In this document: piece after piece, positions 16,743-25,803 of the stretch
How the letters are laid out: each line of letters opens with the position of its first letter
Numbering within the stretch: the stretch's first letter is position 1
Assembly (NCBI GenBank): GCA_035708745.1
Contig: DASTFJ010000169.1
Span: 1-64,000 of the forward strand
Direction of reading: 5' to 3'
Source of the DNA: JAMLHN01 sp035708745
GTDB taxonomy: Bacteria > Chloroflexota > Chloroflexia > Thermomicrobiales > UBA6265
Length of the DNA: 64,000 bases
The notes under the pieces: model-generated
The model's database searches: none
What the model saw: the letters and a program-made list of their open reading frames with translations, nothing else
Told to the model about the DNA's origin: nothing
Translations under genes and position numbers: made by a program

Positions 16743-17255
16743 TCAGATTTCGCCGGCGCCGGCGTCGGCCGGGATTTCGAAGGCCTCGGCCAGCTCGTCG
16801 AGATACGCTTGCTCTTTCTCGCTGATGCGCTCGCCGCCAAACCCAAGGAAGCCGCCCGTCCGAGCGGCCGCGCAGACCGCCGCGGCGGTTTCCAGCAGCC
16901 AGAGTTTGTAGGCGGCCGCATCCTCGTTCGATGCCTTTGCCGCCAGAATCTCCGATGCCTGCCGTGCGCGCTCGATCGTATCGGGCACCAGGCGTTCGAG
17001 CCATTGCTCGCTGAGCTGTAACGTTTGCGCTTCGCCGTCGCCCTGACTCTTGTAATGTTCGAAGACGCTTTGCACCAGTGGGCTGGACGAATATTCGTTC
17101 GCGCGCCCGGAAAGCTCGGTCAAGCCGGTGGCTTGCTGAACCAGCAGACCGAGCTCCCCCGTTTCGTCGGCGCGCATGGAAGCCGCCAGCACGCGAATCG
17201 GGAGCTCCGTCAGGATGGACCATTCAACGGGGCTGTAAGAGGCGCTGTCCTGCAT
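16743..17255 (-). CDS. conserved-looking helical protein of unknown function
   Basis: 170 residues, almost entirely predicted helix by composition, with no membrane segment. Notable phrases are YKLWLLETAAAVCAAARTGG and FLGFGGERISEKEQAYLDEL. The latter, a Gly-rich turn followed by an acidic helix, is reminiscent of TerB-like helical proteins but is not enough for an assignment. It sits nine bases downstream of the L,D-transpeptidase gene and upstream of the PYROXD2-like gene, so it is probably cotranscribed with them. Start supported by ACAGGT upstream. Confidence 0.7.
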   Translation of the reverse strand: MQDSASYSPVEWSILTELPIRVLAASMRADETGELGLLVQQATGLTELSGRANEYSSSPLVQSVFEHYKSQGDGEAQTLQLSEQWLERLVPDTIERARQASEILAAKASNEDAAAYKLWLLETAAAVCAAARTGGFLGFGGERISEKEQAYLDELAEAFEIPADAGAGEI

Positions 17256-17264
17256 GGGTACCTG

Positions 17265-18470
17265 TCAGGGAATGATGGAAACCGCGGTGCCTTCCGGCGC
17301 CCAGCTATAGAGATATTGCGCAACGTCCATCGGAAGGTTAACGCACCCGTGGCTCATCGGTGCACCGAAATTCTCGTGCCAGTAGGTGCCATGAAGGGCA
17401 TTGCCAAGATTGTCGAAGTACATCACCCAGGGGACGTCCTTGACTTCATATGCCTCGTTGTCGATCACGCCCTTCATCGTCTGGGTACGGAATTTGGTCA
17501 GGATCGTGTATGTGCCGACCGGCGTGGTGGTGGCGATACTGTCGGCGGTTCCGGTGCTCACCAGGGAGGCGGTCACTAACTTGCTGTCCTGATAGGCCCA
17601 CATCGACTGGCGGCCGACCGAGACGACGATCTCCTTGGATGCGCCCTGCTGGGGGCCCGGTCCGAAATCCATGGCGCCGACGCCGACCACCGGCTCGCCC
17701 CCGGCAACGACCTGAGCGGGGTCGATTTTCGGCTCGACGAAGAGCACTTCGTCGTAGATCGGTATGGCGTTCGGTTGCTTGATCTTCTCGGTTGCCAGCT
17801 TCTGGATGCTGGCCGATTCGCTCCCAACTGCTCGAGGTGTGACCGCGAGCCCGTCTTTCCAGCGCAGCACCACCTTTTCGAAATACTGAGTGGTGTAGCC
17901 GTCCCTGGTGACGACCTCTTCGGTCAACGGCGCGCCGATCAGGCGCTCCCCGTCATGTTCGTTCCAGAAATCGAGGAATCCGTTGCGCACCGTGTGCTTG
18001 GTGCTGGCGAAGGATTTGCAAGCGGAGGCCGCCAGCGATCCGCAGGTTGCCGACTTTGTGAGAGAGAGTTTTTCCAGATCCTTGGTGTCGCGCTCGTAGG
18101 CTTCCTGGCCCAACGGGAGCGTTTGCACCTGCCATTCGACCCGCTCTTCCTCGGGCACATAGACGATCGCCATGTGCTCGAAATATTGCACATACCGGTC
18201 TGCTCGGTCATAGCCTTCGATGGTGAGGGGGGATTCCCATTCTTCGGTGATCGGTTGCCCGAGCAGCTCTGGATATTCGCGCCAGAGATCGAGGAAATAG
18301 CCGTCGATCGTATGACCAGCGTCCTCTATCCAAACTGTGCGCGGCGGCGACCAATCCTGCGCCGACACGGGCGCGGCGATCGATCCAAACAGCAATCCGA
18401 TGATCGCCAGGGCGGCTGCAATCGCTCCGGCGCGATTCGATGCGGGTCGCACCGGTACCCCCTTGTGCAT
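17265..18470 (-). CDS. secreted L,D-transpeptidase (YkuD)
   Basis: 401 residues. The signal peptide GAIAAALAIIGLLFGSIAAPVSAQD is followed by two modules of about 80-90 residues of the type GHTIDGYFLDLW...LGQPITEEW...QYFE, the same module as in the 7319 L,D-transpeptidase. The catalytic domain contains HGTYWHENFGAPMSHGCVNL with Cys376. It forms or edits 3-3 peptidoglycan cross-links or anchors proteins. An alternative start is the GTG at 18452, which has AAGGGGG five bases upstream and still keeps the signal peptide. First gene of the leftward run ending at pyrD. Confidence 0.9.
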   Translation of the reverse strand: MHKGVPVRPASNRAGAIAAALAIIGLLFGSIAAPVSAQDWSPPRTVWIEDAGHTIDGYFLDLWREYPELLGQPITEEWESPLTIEGYDRADRYVQYFEHMAIVYVPEEERVEWQVQTLPLGQEAYERDTKDLEKLSLTKSATCGSLAASACKSFASTKHTVRNGFLDFWNEHDGERLIGAPLTEEVVTRDGYTTQYFEKVVLRWKDGLAVTPRAVGSESASIQKLATEKIKQPNAIPIYDEVLFVEPKIDPAQVVAGGEPVVGVGAMDFGPGPQQGASKEIVVSVGRQSMWAYQDSKLVTASLVSTGTADSIATTTPVGTYTILTKFRTQTMKGVIDNEAYEVKDVPWVMYFDNLGNALHGTYWHENFGAPMSHGCVNLPMDVAQYLYSWAPEGTAVSIIP

Positions 18471-18636
18471 ACCGTGCGGATGGACATGTCGAACGGTATC
18501 CCGGAGATGACTTAGCAACGGGGCCATCCCGATCCGTTCGAACTGCGGGCGCATGCCACGCAACCACTATAGTTGTCGCCTGAATAGCCGTCCATCCGTA
18601 CGTTCGCCTGAAACTGCCGCCTGAGAACTCACTGAT

Positions 18637-20370
18637 ATGCCTTCGAGCCATTCGACCCAGCTCGATCCCCGAATTCGCCCCAGACAATGGCTCGATCCTG
18701 CCCCGGTGCCGCTGGAGCTCGATGCGTTGCACGAACACAAGTTGCTGCATGCGCTCTTGTACCGGCGGGGATTGCGGGATCCCGCGGAGGCAGTCAGTTT
18801 TCTCGGTGCGGATGCCCGGCACGATCTGGATTCTCAATTGCTGCCCGATTTCGACCTGGCGGTCGAGCGGATTGCCGCCGCGGTTCGCAACGGGGAGCGG
18901 ATCGGTATTTTCGGAGATTACGACGCGGATGGCACCACCTCGGCCGCGATTCTCGGGCTGGCGCTCCGGGCGGCCGGCGCCGGTCAGCGCACCCATATCC
19001 GCCTGCCGCACCGCTCGGAAGGCTACGGCCTGAGCGGAACCGCGGTCGACGAATTCGCCAGCGCGGGGGTGCAGCTACTGGTCGCGCTGGATTGCGGCAG
19101 CTCCGACCACGGACAGGTCGTCTACGCTCAGGCGCTGGGCATGGATGTCGTCATTGTCGACCACCATCAGATGCACAACGACGTCCCCGAAGGGGCGATC
19201 GTCGTGTCGGCCTACCGTCCAGACGGTGGCACCTATAAGGAGCTTTCCGCCGCCGGGCTCACGTGGCTGGTGGTCGATGGTCTCTACGAGGCCGGAGTCA
19301 CCATCGCGCCGGACGGCCAGGGCCCCGAAATCTATCTCGATCTGGCTGCGCTTGGGTTGATTGGTGACGTTTCTCCGATGACCGGCGCCAGCCGGACCCT
19401 GACGCGGGCCGGATTGGCGCAGATGGTTCGCCATCCGCGGCCGGGTATCGCCGCGCTGGCACAGACTGCCAAAGTCGACCTTGGCCATCTCACGACGACC
19501 GATGTGTCGTTCCGCATCACGCCGCGCCTAAATGCCGCCGGCCGCATGGCCGACCCATCGCTGGCGCTCGATCTGTTGCTGGCTCCAAATCCCGCAGTGG
19601 CCTATCAGCTCGTACTAGAGCTGGAAGAGCTCAATTCGCTACGGAAAATCGCCACTGACCAGATCACGCGTGATGCCGAGCAGCTCATCCGCGAGCAGGC
19701 CGCCTGGCAGAGCCAGCCGATCGTCGTAGTCCGCTCTGAAGGCTGGCAACCGGGCGTCGTCGGCATCGTCGCGGCCAAGCTGGCGGAAGCCTACGATCGG
19801 CCGGCGGTGGTCCTCGTCGAAGAAAATGGGGTGTTGCGCGGCTCGATGCGCTCACCGGATGGATTCGATGTGGCGAGCGCCTTGAAGTCATGTGCGCCGC
19901 TCTTGCGCTCGCATGGCGGGCATCGATTGGCCGGAGGTCTCAGTCTGGACGTGGCGCACGCCGATGCGCTTATCGAGCAGCTCGGCGCGCTGGCGGCCGA
20001 GCGCACGCCGGAACCGTTACCAATCTTGCAGCTGGATGCCGAATTGCAGGACAAACATTTGAATCTGGAGATCGCCCGATTGGTCCGCTCACTGGAGCCT
20101 TTTGGACCAGGCAACGAAGAGCCGGTGTTCGTGTTGCATAACACCCGGTTGCACAAATATGACGTCATGGGCCGTGACAAGCAGCATTTGACCCTGACCA
20201 TCGGCAACGGCCGGCCGGTTCGCGCCGCGTTTTTCAATGCCGCGCCGCGCTCACGCGAGTTGGTCGGTCTCCGCCATGTCGATGTCGCCTTCACGTTGGG
20301 CGAGAGCGACTGGAACGGTCCAAAGCTCGATGTGCATATCAAGGATTTCCGGGTCGCGGAGGGAAATTAG
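18637..20370 (+). CDS. recJ: single-stranded-DNA-specific exonuclease RecJ
   Basis: Degrades single-stranded DNA 5' to 3' in recombination and mismatch or base-excision repair. 577 residues, about the core RecJ length. DHH-family motifs: I, IFGDYDADGTTSAAI with Asp94/96/98; II, LDCGSSDHGQ; III, VDHHQ (175-178). The DHHA1 domain follows, with GGHRLAGG near 427, and then the OB fold near the end. Divergent from the L,D-transpeptidase gene; its 3' end faces lon. Confidence 0.95.
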   Translation: MPSSHSTQLDPRIRPRQWLDPAPVPLELDALHEHKLLHALLYRRGLRDPAEAVSFLGADARHDLDSQLLPDFDLAVERIAAAVRNGERIGIFGDYDADGTTSAAILGLALRAAGAGQRTHIRLPHRSEGYGLSGTAVDEFASAGVQLLVALDCGSSDHGQVVYAQALGMDVVIVDHHQMHNDVPEGAIVVSAYRPDGGTYKELSAAGLTWLVVDGLYEAGVTIAPDGQGPEIYLDLAALGLIGDVSPMTGASRTLTRAGLAQMVRHPRPGIAALAQTAKVDLGHLTTTDVSFRITPRLNAAGRMADPSLALDLLLAPNPAVAYQLVLELEELNSLRKIATDQITRDAEQLIREQAAWQSQPIVVVRSEGWQPGVVGIVAAKLAEAYDRPAVVLVEENGVLRGSMRSPDGFDVASALKSCAPLLRSHGGHRLAGGLSLDVAHADALIEQLGALAAERTPEPLPILQLDAELQDKHLNLEIARLVRSLEPFGPGNEEPVFVLHNTRLHKYDVMGRDKQHLTLTIGNGRPVRAAFFNAAPRSRELVGLRHVDVAFTLGESDWNGPKLDVHIKDFRVAEGN

Positions 20371-20415
20371 GAGCTGGGAGTACAGTTCGACCAAACTCTC
20401 AATTCCCGACTCCTA
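20368..20415. terminator. candidate bidirectional terminator between recJ and lon
   Basis: TAGGAG (20368-20373) pairs with CTCCTA (20410-20415), extended by a partial GGGA/TCCC pairing, around a 24-base loop. The two stop codons lie in the arms. Imperfect stem, so modest confidence. Confidence 0.35.
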
Positions 20416-22860
20416 GAGATCCGAGATGACTGGGCCGGTGGCCGGTATTTGGGTGGCCGGGTAGGTTGGCCGGTCGGGTTCGATGCGATCCTGATCGCGG
20501 CGCGAGCGGACGATTTCCCGGTCGGCGTCGAAGTTGATTGCCGCGGCGATCACCTGGTCCATGGTTTCGACGAAAACGAATTCCATATCCCGGCGAACAT
20601 TCTCCGGAATGCGTATGACCTCGCGCCGGTTTTCCTCCGGCAGAATCATGCGCCGGATACCGTGCCGGTGGGCGGCGAGCGCCTTGTCCTTGACTCCGCC
20701 GATGGCGAGCACCCGCCCGAGCAACGTGATCTCGCCGGTCATGGCGGTGTCGTTGCGTACCGGGCGACGCATGAGGGCAGAAATCAGCGCCGTCGCCATG
20801 GTGATGCCGGCTGACGGGCCGTCCTTTGGCGTTGCCCCCTCGGGTAAATGGATGTGCAGATCGAGCACTTCGCGGAAATTCATTGGGATGCAGAGCTGGT
20901 CGGTGCGTGACCGCGCATAGGAGAGCGCCGCCTGGGCCGATTCCTGCATCACATCGCCAGCCCGGCCGGTGATGATCAGCGTGCCCTTGCCCGGCATGGT
21001 CGCGACCTCGACCGGAATCAGCTCGCCGCCGATCTCGGTCGTGCCGAGACCGATCGCGACGCCGATCTGGCTGTCGCCAATTTCGTGGTCGACCTGGAAA
21101 TGCCGTGGTCCGAGATACTGTTCGATGCGGTCGACGGTAATTGGCTGGTCGGCATGCCGGCCGCGCACGACTTCGCGCGCGACCTTGCGGCAAACCGCCG
21201 CGATCTCCCTTTCGAGCTCGCGCACACCCGCCTCGCGAGTGTAGCCGCGAACCAGAAAGGTCCAGGAGGCGGGCGGCAGATCGACATTCTCCGGTTTGAG
21301 CCCATGCGCGGTGAGCTGCCGGGGCAGGAGATAGCGCCGCCCGATCTCGACTTTCTCATCCTCGGTATACCCGGAGACTTCGATGATTTCCATGCGATCG
21401 CGTAAGGGTCGCGGCACCTGCTGCATATAGTTGGCGGTCGTGATGAACAGGACTCGGGAGAGGTCGTAAGGCGCGTCGATGAAGTGGTCGGTGAAGGCGG
21501 CGTTCTGCTCAGGATCGAGCACTTCGAGCAGGGCCGCCGAGGGATCGCCCCGGAAATCGGCGGAGAGCTTGTCGATCTCGTCGAGCAGGATGACTGGATT
21601 GGTGGTGCCCGCCTGCTTCATGGCGTTGATGATGCGGCCGGGCATGGCGCCGATGTAGGTGCGCCGGTGACCGCGAATCTCGGCCTCGTCGCGCACGCCG
21701 CCCAGGCTGACCCGCACGAACTCGCGGCCCATCGAGGCGGCAATCGAGCGCCCGAGGCTGGTCTTGCCGACGCCTGGAGGGCCGGCGAGACAGAGAATCT
21801 GCGACGAGGATCGGTCGGCTATGCCGTTATCGGTGCGCAGCTTGCGTACCGCCAGGAAATCGAGAATGCGGTCTTTGACCTGTTCGAGTCCGTAGTGATC
21901 GGCATCGAGGAGCTTTTCAGCCTCGTCGATGTCGAGCCGGTCGACCGATTGTTGCGACCAGGGCAGCGCCAGCATCACATCGAGATAGGTACGGACGACG
22001 GTCGCCTCAGCCGACACTGACGGCATGCGCTCGAGGCGTGATACCTCGCGCAGCATTTTCTCCTCGGTCTCGGCGGGCATGCCGCAGCTCTTGAGCTTCT
22101 GCCGAAAGCCATCCAGCTCATTGCCGCCTTCACCGGAGAGCTCGTCATGGATCGCCTTGAGCTGCTGCGTCAGGTAGTACTCGCGCTGTTGCTTTTCGAC
22201 TTGCTCGCGCACACGGTCCTGGATGCGGGTTTCCAGCTCGGCGACATTGAGATCCTCGGCCAAATGGACCGCGATCTCTTCCAGGCGATTGATGGGGTCG
22301 ACCAGCTCCAGGAAATGCTGGCGGCGACCGGTTTCGGTCACGATCTGGGTCGCCAGCAGATCGGCCAGGTGCCCCGGGTCGTTGGCCCGTTGGACCATGT
22401 CCAGGATTTCGGGTGCGATCTTTTCGCGAGCGTCGTTGTAGCGGCTAGTCAGCTCCTGGACGTGCTGGATCAGCGCGCGGGTATCGGGCGAATCGTTCTT
22501 GGGCTCGCGCAGCTCATCGGCGGCGACCGTGAAGTAGGGCCGCGCGGTATCGAACTGGCTGATGCGAACGCGGGCAATGCCTTCGAGCACGACCTGGATG
22601 GCGTTACTCGGTTGCCGCTCGACCGACACCAGCTCGACCAGCGAGCCGATAGCAAAGAGGTCGTCGGGTGTGGGGTCCTCGGCGTCCGCGTCGCGGTGCG
22701 CGGTGACAACCAGCCGGCGACTGCCGGAAAGGGATTCCTCGACGGCCTGGATCGACCGCGGCCGGCCAACCAACAGGGTGACGATGTTGCGGGGGAAGAT
22801 GACGACGTTCTTGAGCGGCAAGAGCGGATATCGGTGCGCGTAGAGCTCGTGACGACTCAT
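20413..22860 (-). CDS. lon: ATP-dependent protease Lon
   Basis: Hexameric AAA+ serine protease that degrades misfolded and regulatory proteins in the cytoplasm. 815 residues from an ATG preceded by GGGGGAG, the normal LonA length. The substrate-binding N domain (about 10-200) begins YPLLPLKNVVIFP, then comes a coiled helical segment (EKQQREYYLTQQLKAI). The ATPase has Walker A GPPGVGKTS (360-368) and Walker B ILLDEIDK. The protease domain has the catalytic dyad Ser683 in DGPSAG and Lys726 in GGVKDKALAAHR. An ATG 33 bases further upstream is less likely. Confidence 0.97.
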   Translation of the reverse strand: MSRHELYAHRYPLLPLKNVVIFPRNIVTLLVGRPRSIQAVEESLSGSRRLVVTAHRDADAEDPTPDDLFAIGSLVELVSVERQPSNAIQVVLEGIARVRISQFDTARPYFTVAADELREPKNDSPDTRALIQHVQELTSRYNDAREKIAPEILDMVQRANDPGHLADLLATQIVTETGRRQHFLELVDPINRLEEIAVHLAEDLNVAELETRIQDRVREQVEKQQREYYLTQQLKAIHDELSGEGGNELDGFRQKLKSCGMPAETEEKMLREVSRLERMPSVSAEATVVRTYLDVMLALPWSQQSVDRLDIDEAEKLLDADHYGLEQVKDRILDFLAVRKLRTDNGIADRSSSQILCLAGPPGVGKTSLGRSIAASMGREFVRVSLGGVRDEAEIRGHRRTYIGAMPGRIINAMKQAGTTNPVILLDEIDKLSADFRGDPSAALLEVLDPEQNAAFTDHFIDAPYDLSRVLFITTANYMQQVPRPLRDRMEIIEVSGYTEDEKVEIGRRYLLPRQLTAHGLKPENVDLPPASWTFLVRGYTREAGVRELEREIAAVCRKVAREVVRGRHADQPITVDRIEQYLGPRHFQVDHEIGDSQIGVAIGLGTTEIGGELIPVEVATMPGKGTLIITGRAGDVMQESAQAALSYARSRTDQLCIPMNFREVLDLHIHLPEGATPKDGPSAGITMATALISALMRRPVRNDTAMTGEITLLGRVLAIGGVKDKALAAHRHGIRRMILPEENRREVIRIPENVRRDMEFVFVETMDQVIAAAINFDADREIVRSRRDQDRIEPDRPTYPATQIPATGPVISDL

Positions 22861-23073
22861 CGAGTAAGGCTCCCCCAGCCGGTGGCGATACAAGCGTCGG
22901 TGTGCGTCGCGATCTCGAGACGAGTCGTGGAAGGATGGGATCTCCGGCGCATCGCGGACCCCAAAGCTGCCAGTCTGGACATGTCCGCTGGGCTAGCATA
23001 CCACTCCGAGCGGGCAGATGTACGTACGGGTAAAGCGAATATGCGCCGGCAACCCGGGGTATCGAATGGGCGC

Positions 23074-23085
23074 GAACGTACGTTT
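23074..23085. promoter_or_regulatory. near-match to a LexA-type box upstream of lon
   Basis: GAACGTACGTTT matches the GAAC-N4-GTTC consensus at all but the last base and contains a perfect 10-base palindrome AACGTACGTT. It overlaps the stop of the LOG-family gene, about 215 bases upstream of lon. A second GTACGTAC lies near 23021. No good promoter hexamers were seen around it. Confidence 0.25.
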
Positions 23086-23872
23086 AATCCGGCTTGTGCG
23101 CCTTGAGCATCACTTCGACGATTCGGTCGATATCGTCGGTCACGATCAGACGGTCCAGATCGCCCGGCGCGATCAGCCGGCTGCCCAACACATCCTGGTC
23201 GATCCAGTCGATCAGCGGTTCCCAGAACGTTTGTCCATACAGGATCACCGGGAAATTGTCGAGCTTGCCGGTTTGGATCAGCGTCAGCGCTTCGAAGAGC
23301 TCGTCGAGCGTGCCGAACCCGCCGGGAAAGATGACGAATCCTTCCGCGTATTTGACGAACATGACCTTCCGCACGAAGAAATAGCGAAAGTTCAGCGGCA
23401 GATTGACAAAGCTGTTCAGCCCCTGTTCGTGCGGAAGCTGGATATTCAAACCGACCGAGCAGCCGCCCGCCTCGTAGGCGCCCTGATTGGCCGCTTCCAT
23501 GATCCCGGGGCCGCCGCCGGTGATGACGGTGAAACCGACTTCGGCGAGCTTGCGCCCGGTTTCGCGCGCCGCAGCGAAGTAGGGTGTTCCGCGGCCAATG
23601 CGAGCCGATCCGAAAATCGAGATTGCCGGCCCGAGCTCGGCCAGCGCATCGAACCCCTCGACGAACTCACCTTGCATGCGCATGATCCGCCAGGGATCCG
23701 TGTGCGTGAACGCTGCTGCCCGCTCGCGCTCCTCGGGGGACCAATCGAGCAGGATTTTGTCGTCGGTGGGACGTCCCTGATAGACCGATCGGTTGATGGT
23801 CGGGTTGGTGACCAGATGATCGCTGTCCACCCATCCCAGTGCGGCGACTGCCGATTTTCGTTCACGAGACAT
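23084..23872 (-). CDS. LOG-family (TIGR00730) protein
   Basis: 262 residues from an ATG with GGAGGG upstream. The Rossmann-like fold carries the family signatures GGGPGIMEAANQGAYEAGG and PGGFGTLDELFEAL (the PGGxGTxxE motif). Members cleave N-ribose 5'-phosphate bonds of nucleotides (LOG or PpnN type); the old name lysine decarboxylase is misleading. The 80-residue N-terminal extension with EERERAAAFTHTDPWRIMR is typical of the longer bacterial subgroup. It lies upstream of lon on the same strand, with a 223-base gap. Confidence 0.9.
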   Translation of the reverse strand: MSRERKSAVAALGWVDSDHLVTNPTINRSVYQGRPTDDKILLDWSPEERERAAAFTHTDPWRIMRMQGEFVEGFDALAELGPAISIFGSARIGRGTPYFAAARETGRKLAEVGFTVITGGGPGIMEAANQGAYEAGGCSVGLNIQLPHEQGLNSFVNLPLNFRYFFVRKVMFVKYAEGFVIFPGGFGTLDELFEALTLIQTGKLDNFPVILYGQTFWEPLIDWIDQDVLGSRLIAPGDLDRLIVTDDIDRIVEVMLKAHKPD

Positions 23873-23993
23873 CTGCGCCCTCCGGCATGCAGGTCGGTGG
23901 ATCGGTAGACTTTGGCGGATCCATTGTGGCAGCCGTCGAGCGGTTCGCCATGGAAATCAAACACCGAATCGTCACATTGCACAGGGAGCCAGC

Positions 23994-24512
23994 GTGCCCA
24001 GATCGATCTCTTTCGCGTTCTTGCGTCGCTGGGTTCCCATTGCACTTGCGCTCATTGTGGCATGCGGGCTGCTGGCAGCATGCGGCTCCGGCAAGAAGGA
24101 TGCGTCTGGCGTAACCGACACGGCCGCCCCGACCGAAACGCCGGAAATCGCCCCGACGGCGCTCTCTGGGTCACCACGTATCGGTGAGGCAATCTGGGCC
24201 ACGTCCATCGACCCAGAAACGGCGGCGCCGATCGTCGCGGCCACACCGGTCGTTGGGGATACCACCATTTATGCGGTATTCCCAATCCTCTCCCTCCCGG
24301 CCGGTTCGCAGCTCGTTGCGAGCTGGTACTTCAATGACACCACACTCGACACCCTCGATTCGGCGATGCGCATCGATCGCGACCGCGTCTCGGGATGGGT
24401 CGAATTCCACATCGAACGCACCGGTTCTGAGCCTTGGCCGGACGGTGCGTACGAGATCGTTGTGACCGATGGGACAAACGAGCTCCAGCGGGCGAATATA
24501 ACGATTTCTTAG
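23994..24512 (+). CDS. small lipoprotein of unknown function
   Basis: 172 residues from a GTG with AGGGAG five bases away. The signal peptide ends in the lipobox LLAAC, so the mature protein should start at Cys31 and be lipid-anchored; lgt is in this window. A Thr/Pro-rich linker is followed by a compact beta-rich domain (IYAVFPILSLPAGSQLVASW, then VSGWVEFHIERTG and GAYEIVVTDGTNELQRANI). The pattern resembles a small immunoglobulin-like fold. No family name assigned. Confidence 0.75.
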   Translation: MPRSISFAFLRRWVPIALALIVACGLLAACGSGKKDASGVTDTAAPTETPEIAPTALSGSPRIGEAIWATSIDPETAAPIVAATPVVGDTTIYAVFPILSLPAGSQLVASWYFNDTTLDTLDSAMRIDRDRVSGWVEFHIERTGSEPWPDGAYEIVVTDGTNELQRANITIS

Positions 24513-24720
24513 TGTAGGAGCGGCAAAAATCGAAGCAACAACGCCTTGAAACCTTGGATTGCGGGATGGTACGCTCCACCGTGCGCGCGTCGCTCGAGTA
24601 CCGTATTCGACCCAGTTTGGTTTCTTCGAATCTGCTCTGGACCGGCTCGTATCGACGCCACGGGAAGGGCGTTTCCAGACTTCGCGCACATCCCTTCCAA
24701 TCGAACGGGGGAACCGCTCT

Positions 24721-25092
24721 GTGGACGACCACGGCAAACGCGACCTGCGAGCCCGACCGGGCAGCGATTGCAGCGCTGCCGAGTGCATCGAGCCTGTGCA
24801 GCCAACAAAGGAGCTTTCCACTCCCGAGGCGACACCGCCGCTCACCTTACGTCCGTTCGTCTGGCAGCGTGGGCGCCGGCTTCTACTCCTCGAGCGGGAG
24901 ATGGGCACCTGGGTGCTGGCTGAGCTGGAGTTCGAACCAGACATCTGCCGCTACACCGAGCTGCGCCGGGCGTTCTATCGCTGGGAGCGGGAAGCGATTG
25001 GCGCCCTGCTCAGCCGCACGATCGCGTACGGCGACCAGGCGGCTGCCGAATCAGCCGACCTGCTCGACACCTGGATGCGGCGCCGGCGCTGA
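24721..25092 (+). CDS. short hypothetical protein
   Basis: 123 residues from a GTG preceded by GGGGGA; the open frame extends to 24559 with only a TTG and poor codon pattern. The C-terminal 85 residues look coding and helical: VWQRGRRLLLLEREMGTW, then YTELRRAFYRWEREAIGALL and a final acidic helix. No domain recognised. The 208 bases before it (24513-24720) contain no other supported feature. Confidence 0.5.
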   Translation: MDDHGKRDLRARPGSDCSAAECIEPVQPTKELSTPEATPPLTLRPFVWQRGRRLLLLEREMGTWVLAELEFEPDICRYTELRRAFYRWEREAIGALLSRTIAYGDQAAAESADLLDTWMRRRR

Positions 25093-25207
25093 GTCTGCCG
25101 GGCCCGACGCATGATAATCGAGACTGCTATGTATTCGAAGCTCGGCACTTCCCGAGCTTTTCACTTTTCGTGGTTCCTGCGGTGAAACCTCCGCTAGACG
25201 GGCTGAC

Positions 25208-25285
25208 ACAGAGGCCCTTTGCTACGACCGCGATGGCTTTTCACGCGGCGATAGCACTGGCAATCAGCACATTTACTCGGAGAGG
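25208..25285 (+). repeat. interspersed repeat, copy 2, reaching into the DUF1684 gene
   Basis: Matches 4012-4102 over most of its length (GCTACGACCGC, GGCTTTTCA, GCGGCGAT, TTTACTCG). Its right end overlaps the last codons and stop of the DUF1684 gene, so either that gene end was captured by the repeat or the repeat inserted at the stop. Confidence 0.6.
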
Positions 25286-25803
25286 TGGAACGCCTTCTCG
25301 CCGGCTCGAATTTCGACAGGTAGTTGGTTCGCTTCCGGCGGCAAGGGACACGACCATCCGTCACCATAGGCGCAATACGGGTTATAGGCGTAGTTGAAAT
25401 CGACCGTAAGCTTGCCGTTCGGCTTCTCCTGCGGGTCGATGTAGCGGCCGCCCGTGTAGGTTTCCAGCCCGTTGGTCGTGTCGGCGAACGGCAGGAAGTA
25501 GCGGCCCCGGTCGTAATCCTTCAGCAACGTCAGCTCATATTCCCCGTTGCCGACAAGAAACGTTACTTTGCCGGCAATCTGAAAGTCGACCTGCTGGTCG
25601 TCGCTCGTATCGAGGTTCAGTGGCTGGCCCTGGTTCTCGGTGGCGTCGATTTCGAGCTCGAACTGCAGGGCGGGGTCGTAGTCGAAATAGGCCAGGCCAT
25701 CGAAATGGTGCTGTTGCTCGTGATCGAGTGGCGAGTGCGCGCCGGACGCGAAGTATTCGTCCTTGTGTTTGCGGAAATCGTCGAGTCGCTTGTTGGCCGT
25801 CAT
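25273..25803 (-). CDS. DUF1684 domain protein
   Basis: 176 residues from an ATG with GGGGA upstream. The DUF1684 hallmark is the C-terminal block FNYAYNPYCAYGDGWSCPLPP, followed by N-Q-L-P-V-x-I-x-A-GEK. The middle has the strand-rich LTLLKDYDRGRYFLPFADTTNGLETY, also typical. The function of the family is unknown; it is common in Actinobacteria and Chloroflexi. It is divergent from murI across a hairpin-rich gap. Confidence 0.9.
   Translation of the reverse strand: MTANKRLDDFRKHKDEYFASGAHSPLDHEQQHHFDGLAYFDYDPALQFELEIDATENQGQPLNLDTSDDQQVDFQIAGKVTFLVGNGEYELTLLKDYDRGRYFLPFADTTNGLETYTGGRYIDPQEKPNGKLTVDFNYAYNPYCAYGDGWSCPLPPEANQLPVEIRAGEKAFHLSE

Noticed and set aside
15268..16911. 547-residue open frame opposite the PYROXD2-like gene
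   Set aside because: The minus-strand gene has FAD motifs and a ribosome site; this frame has neither.
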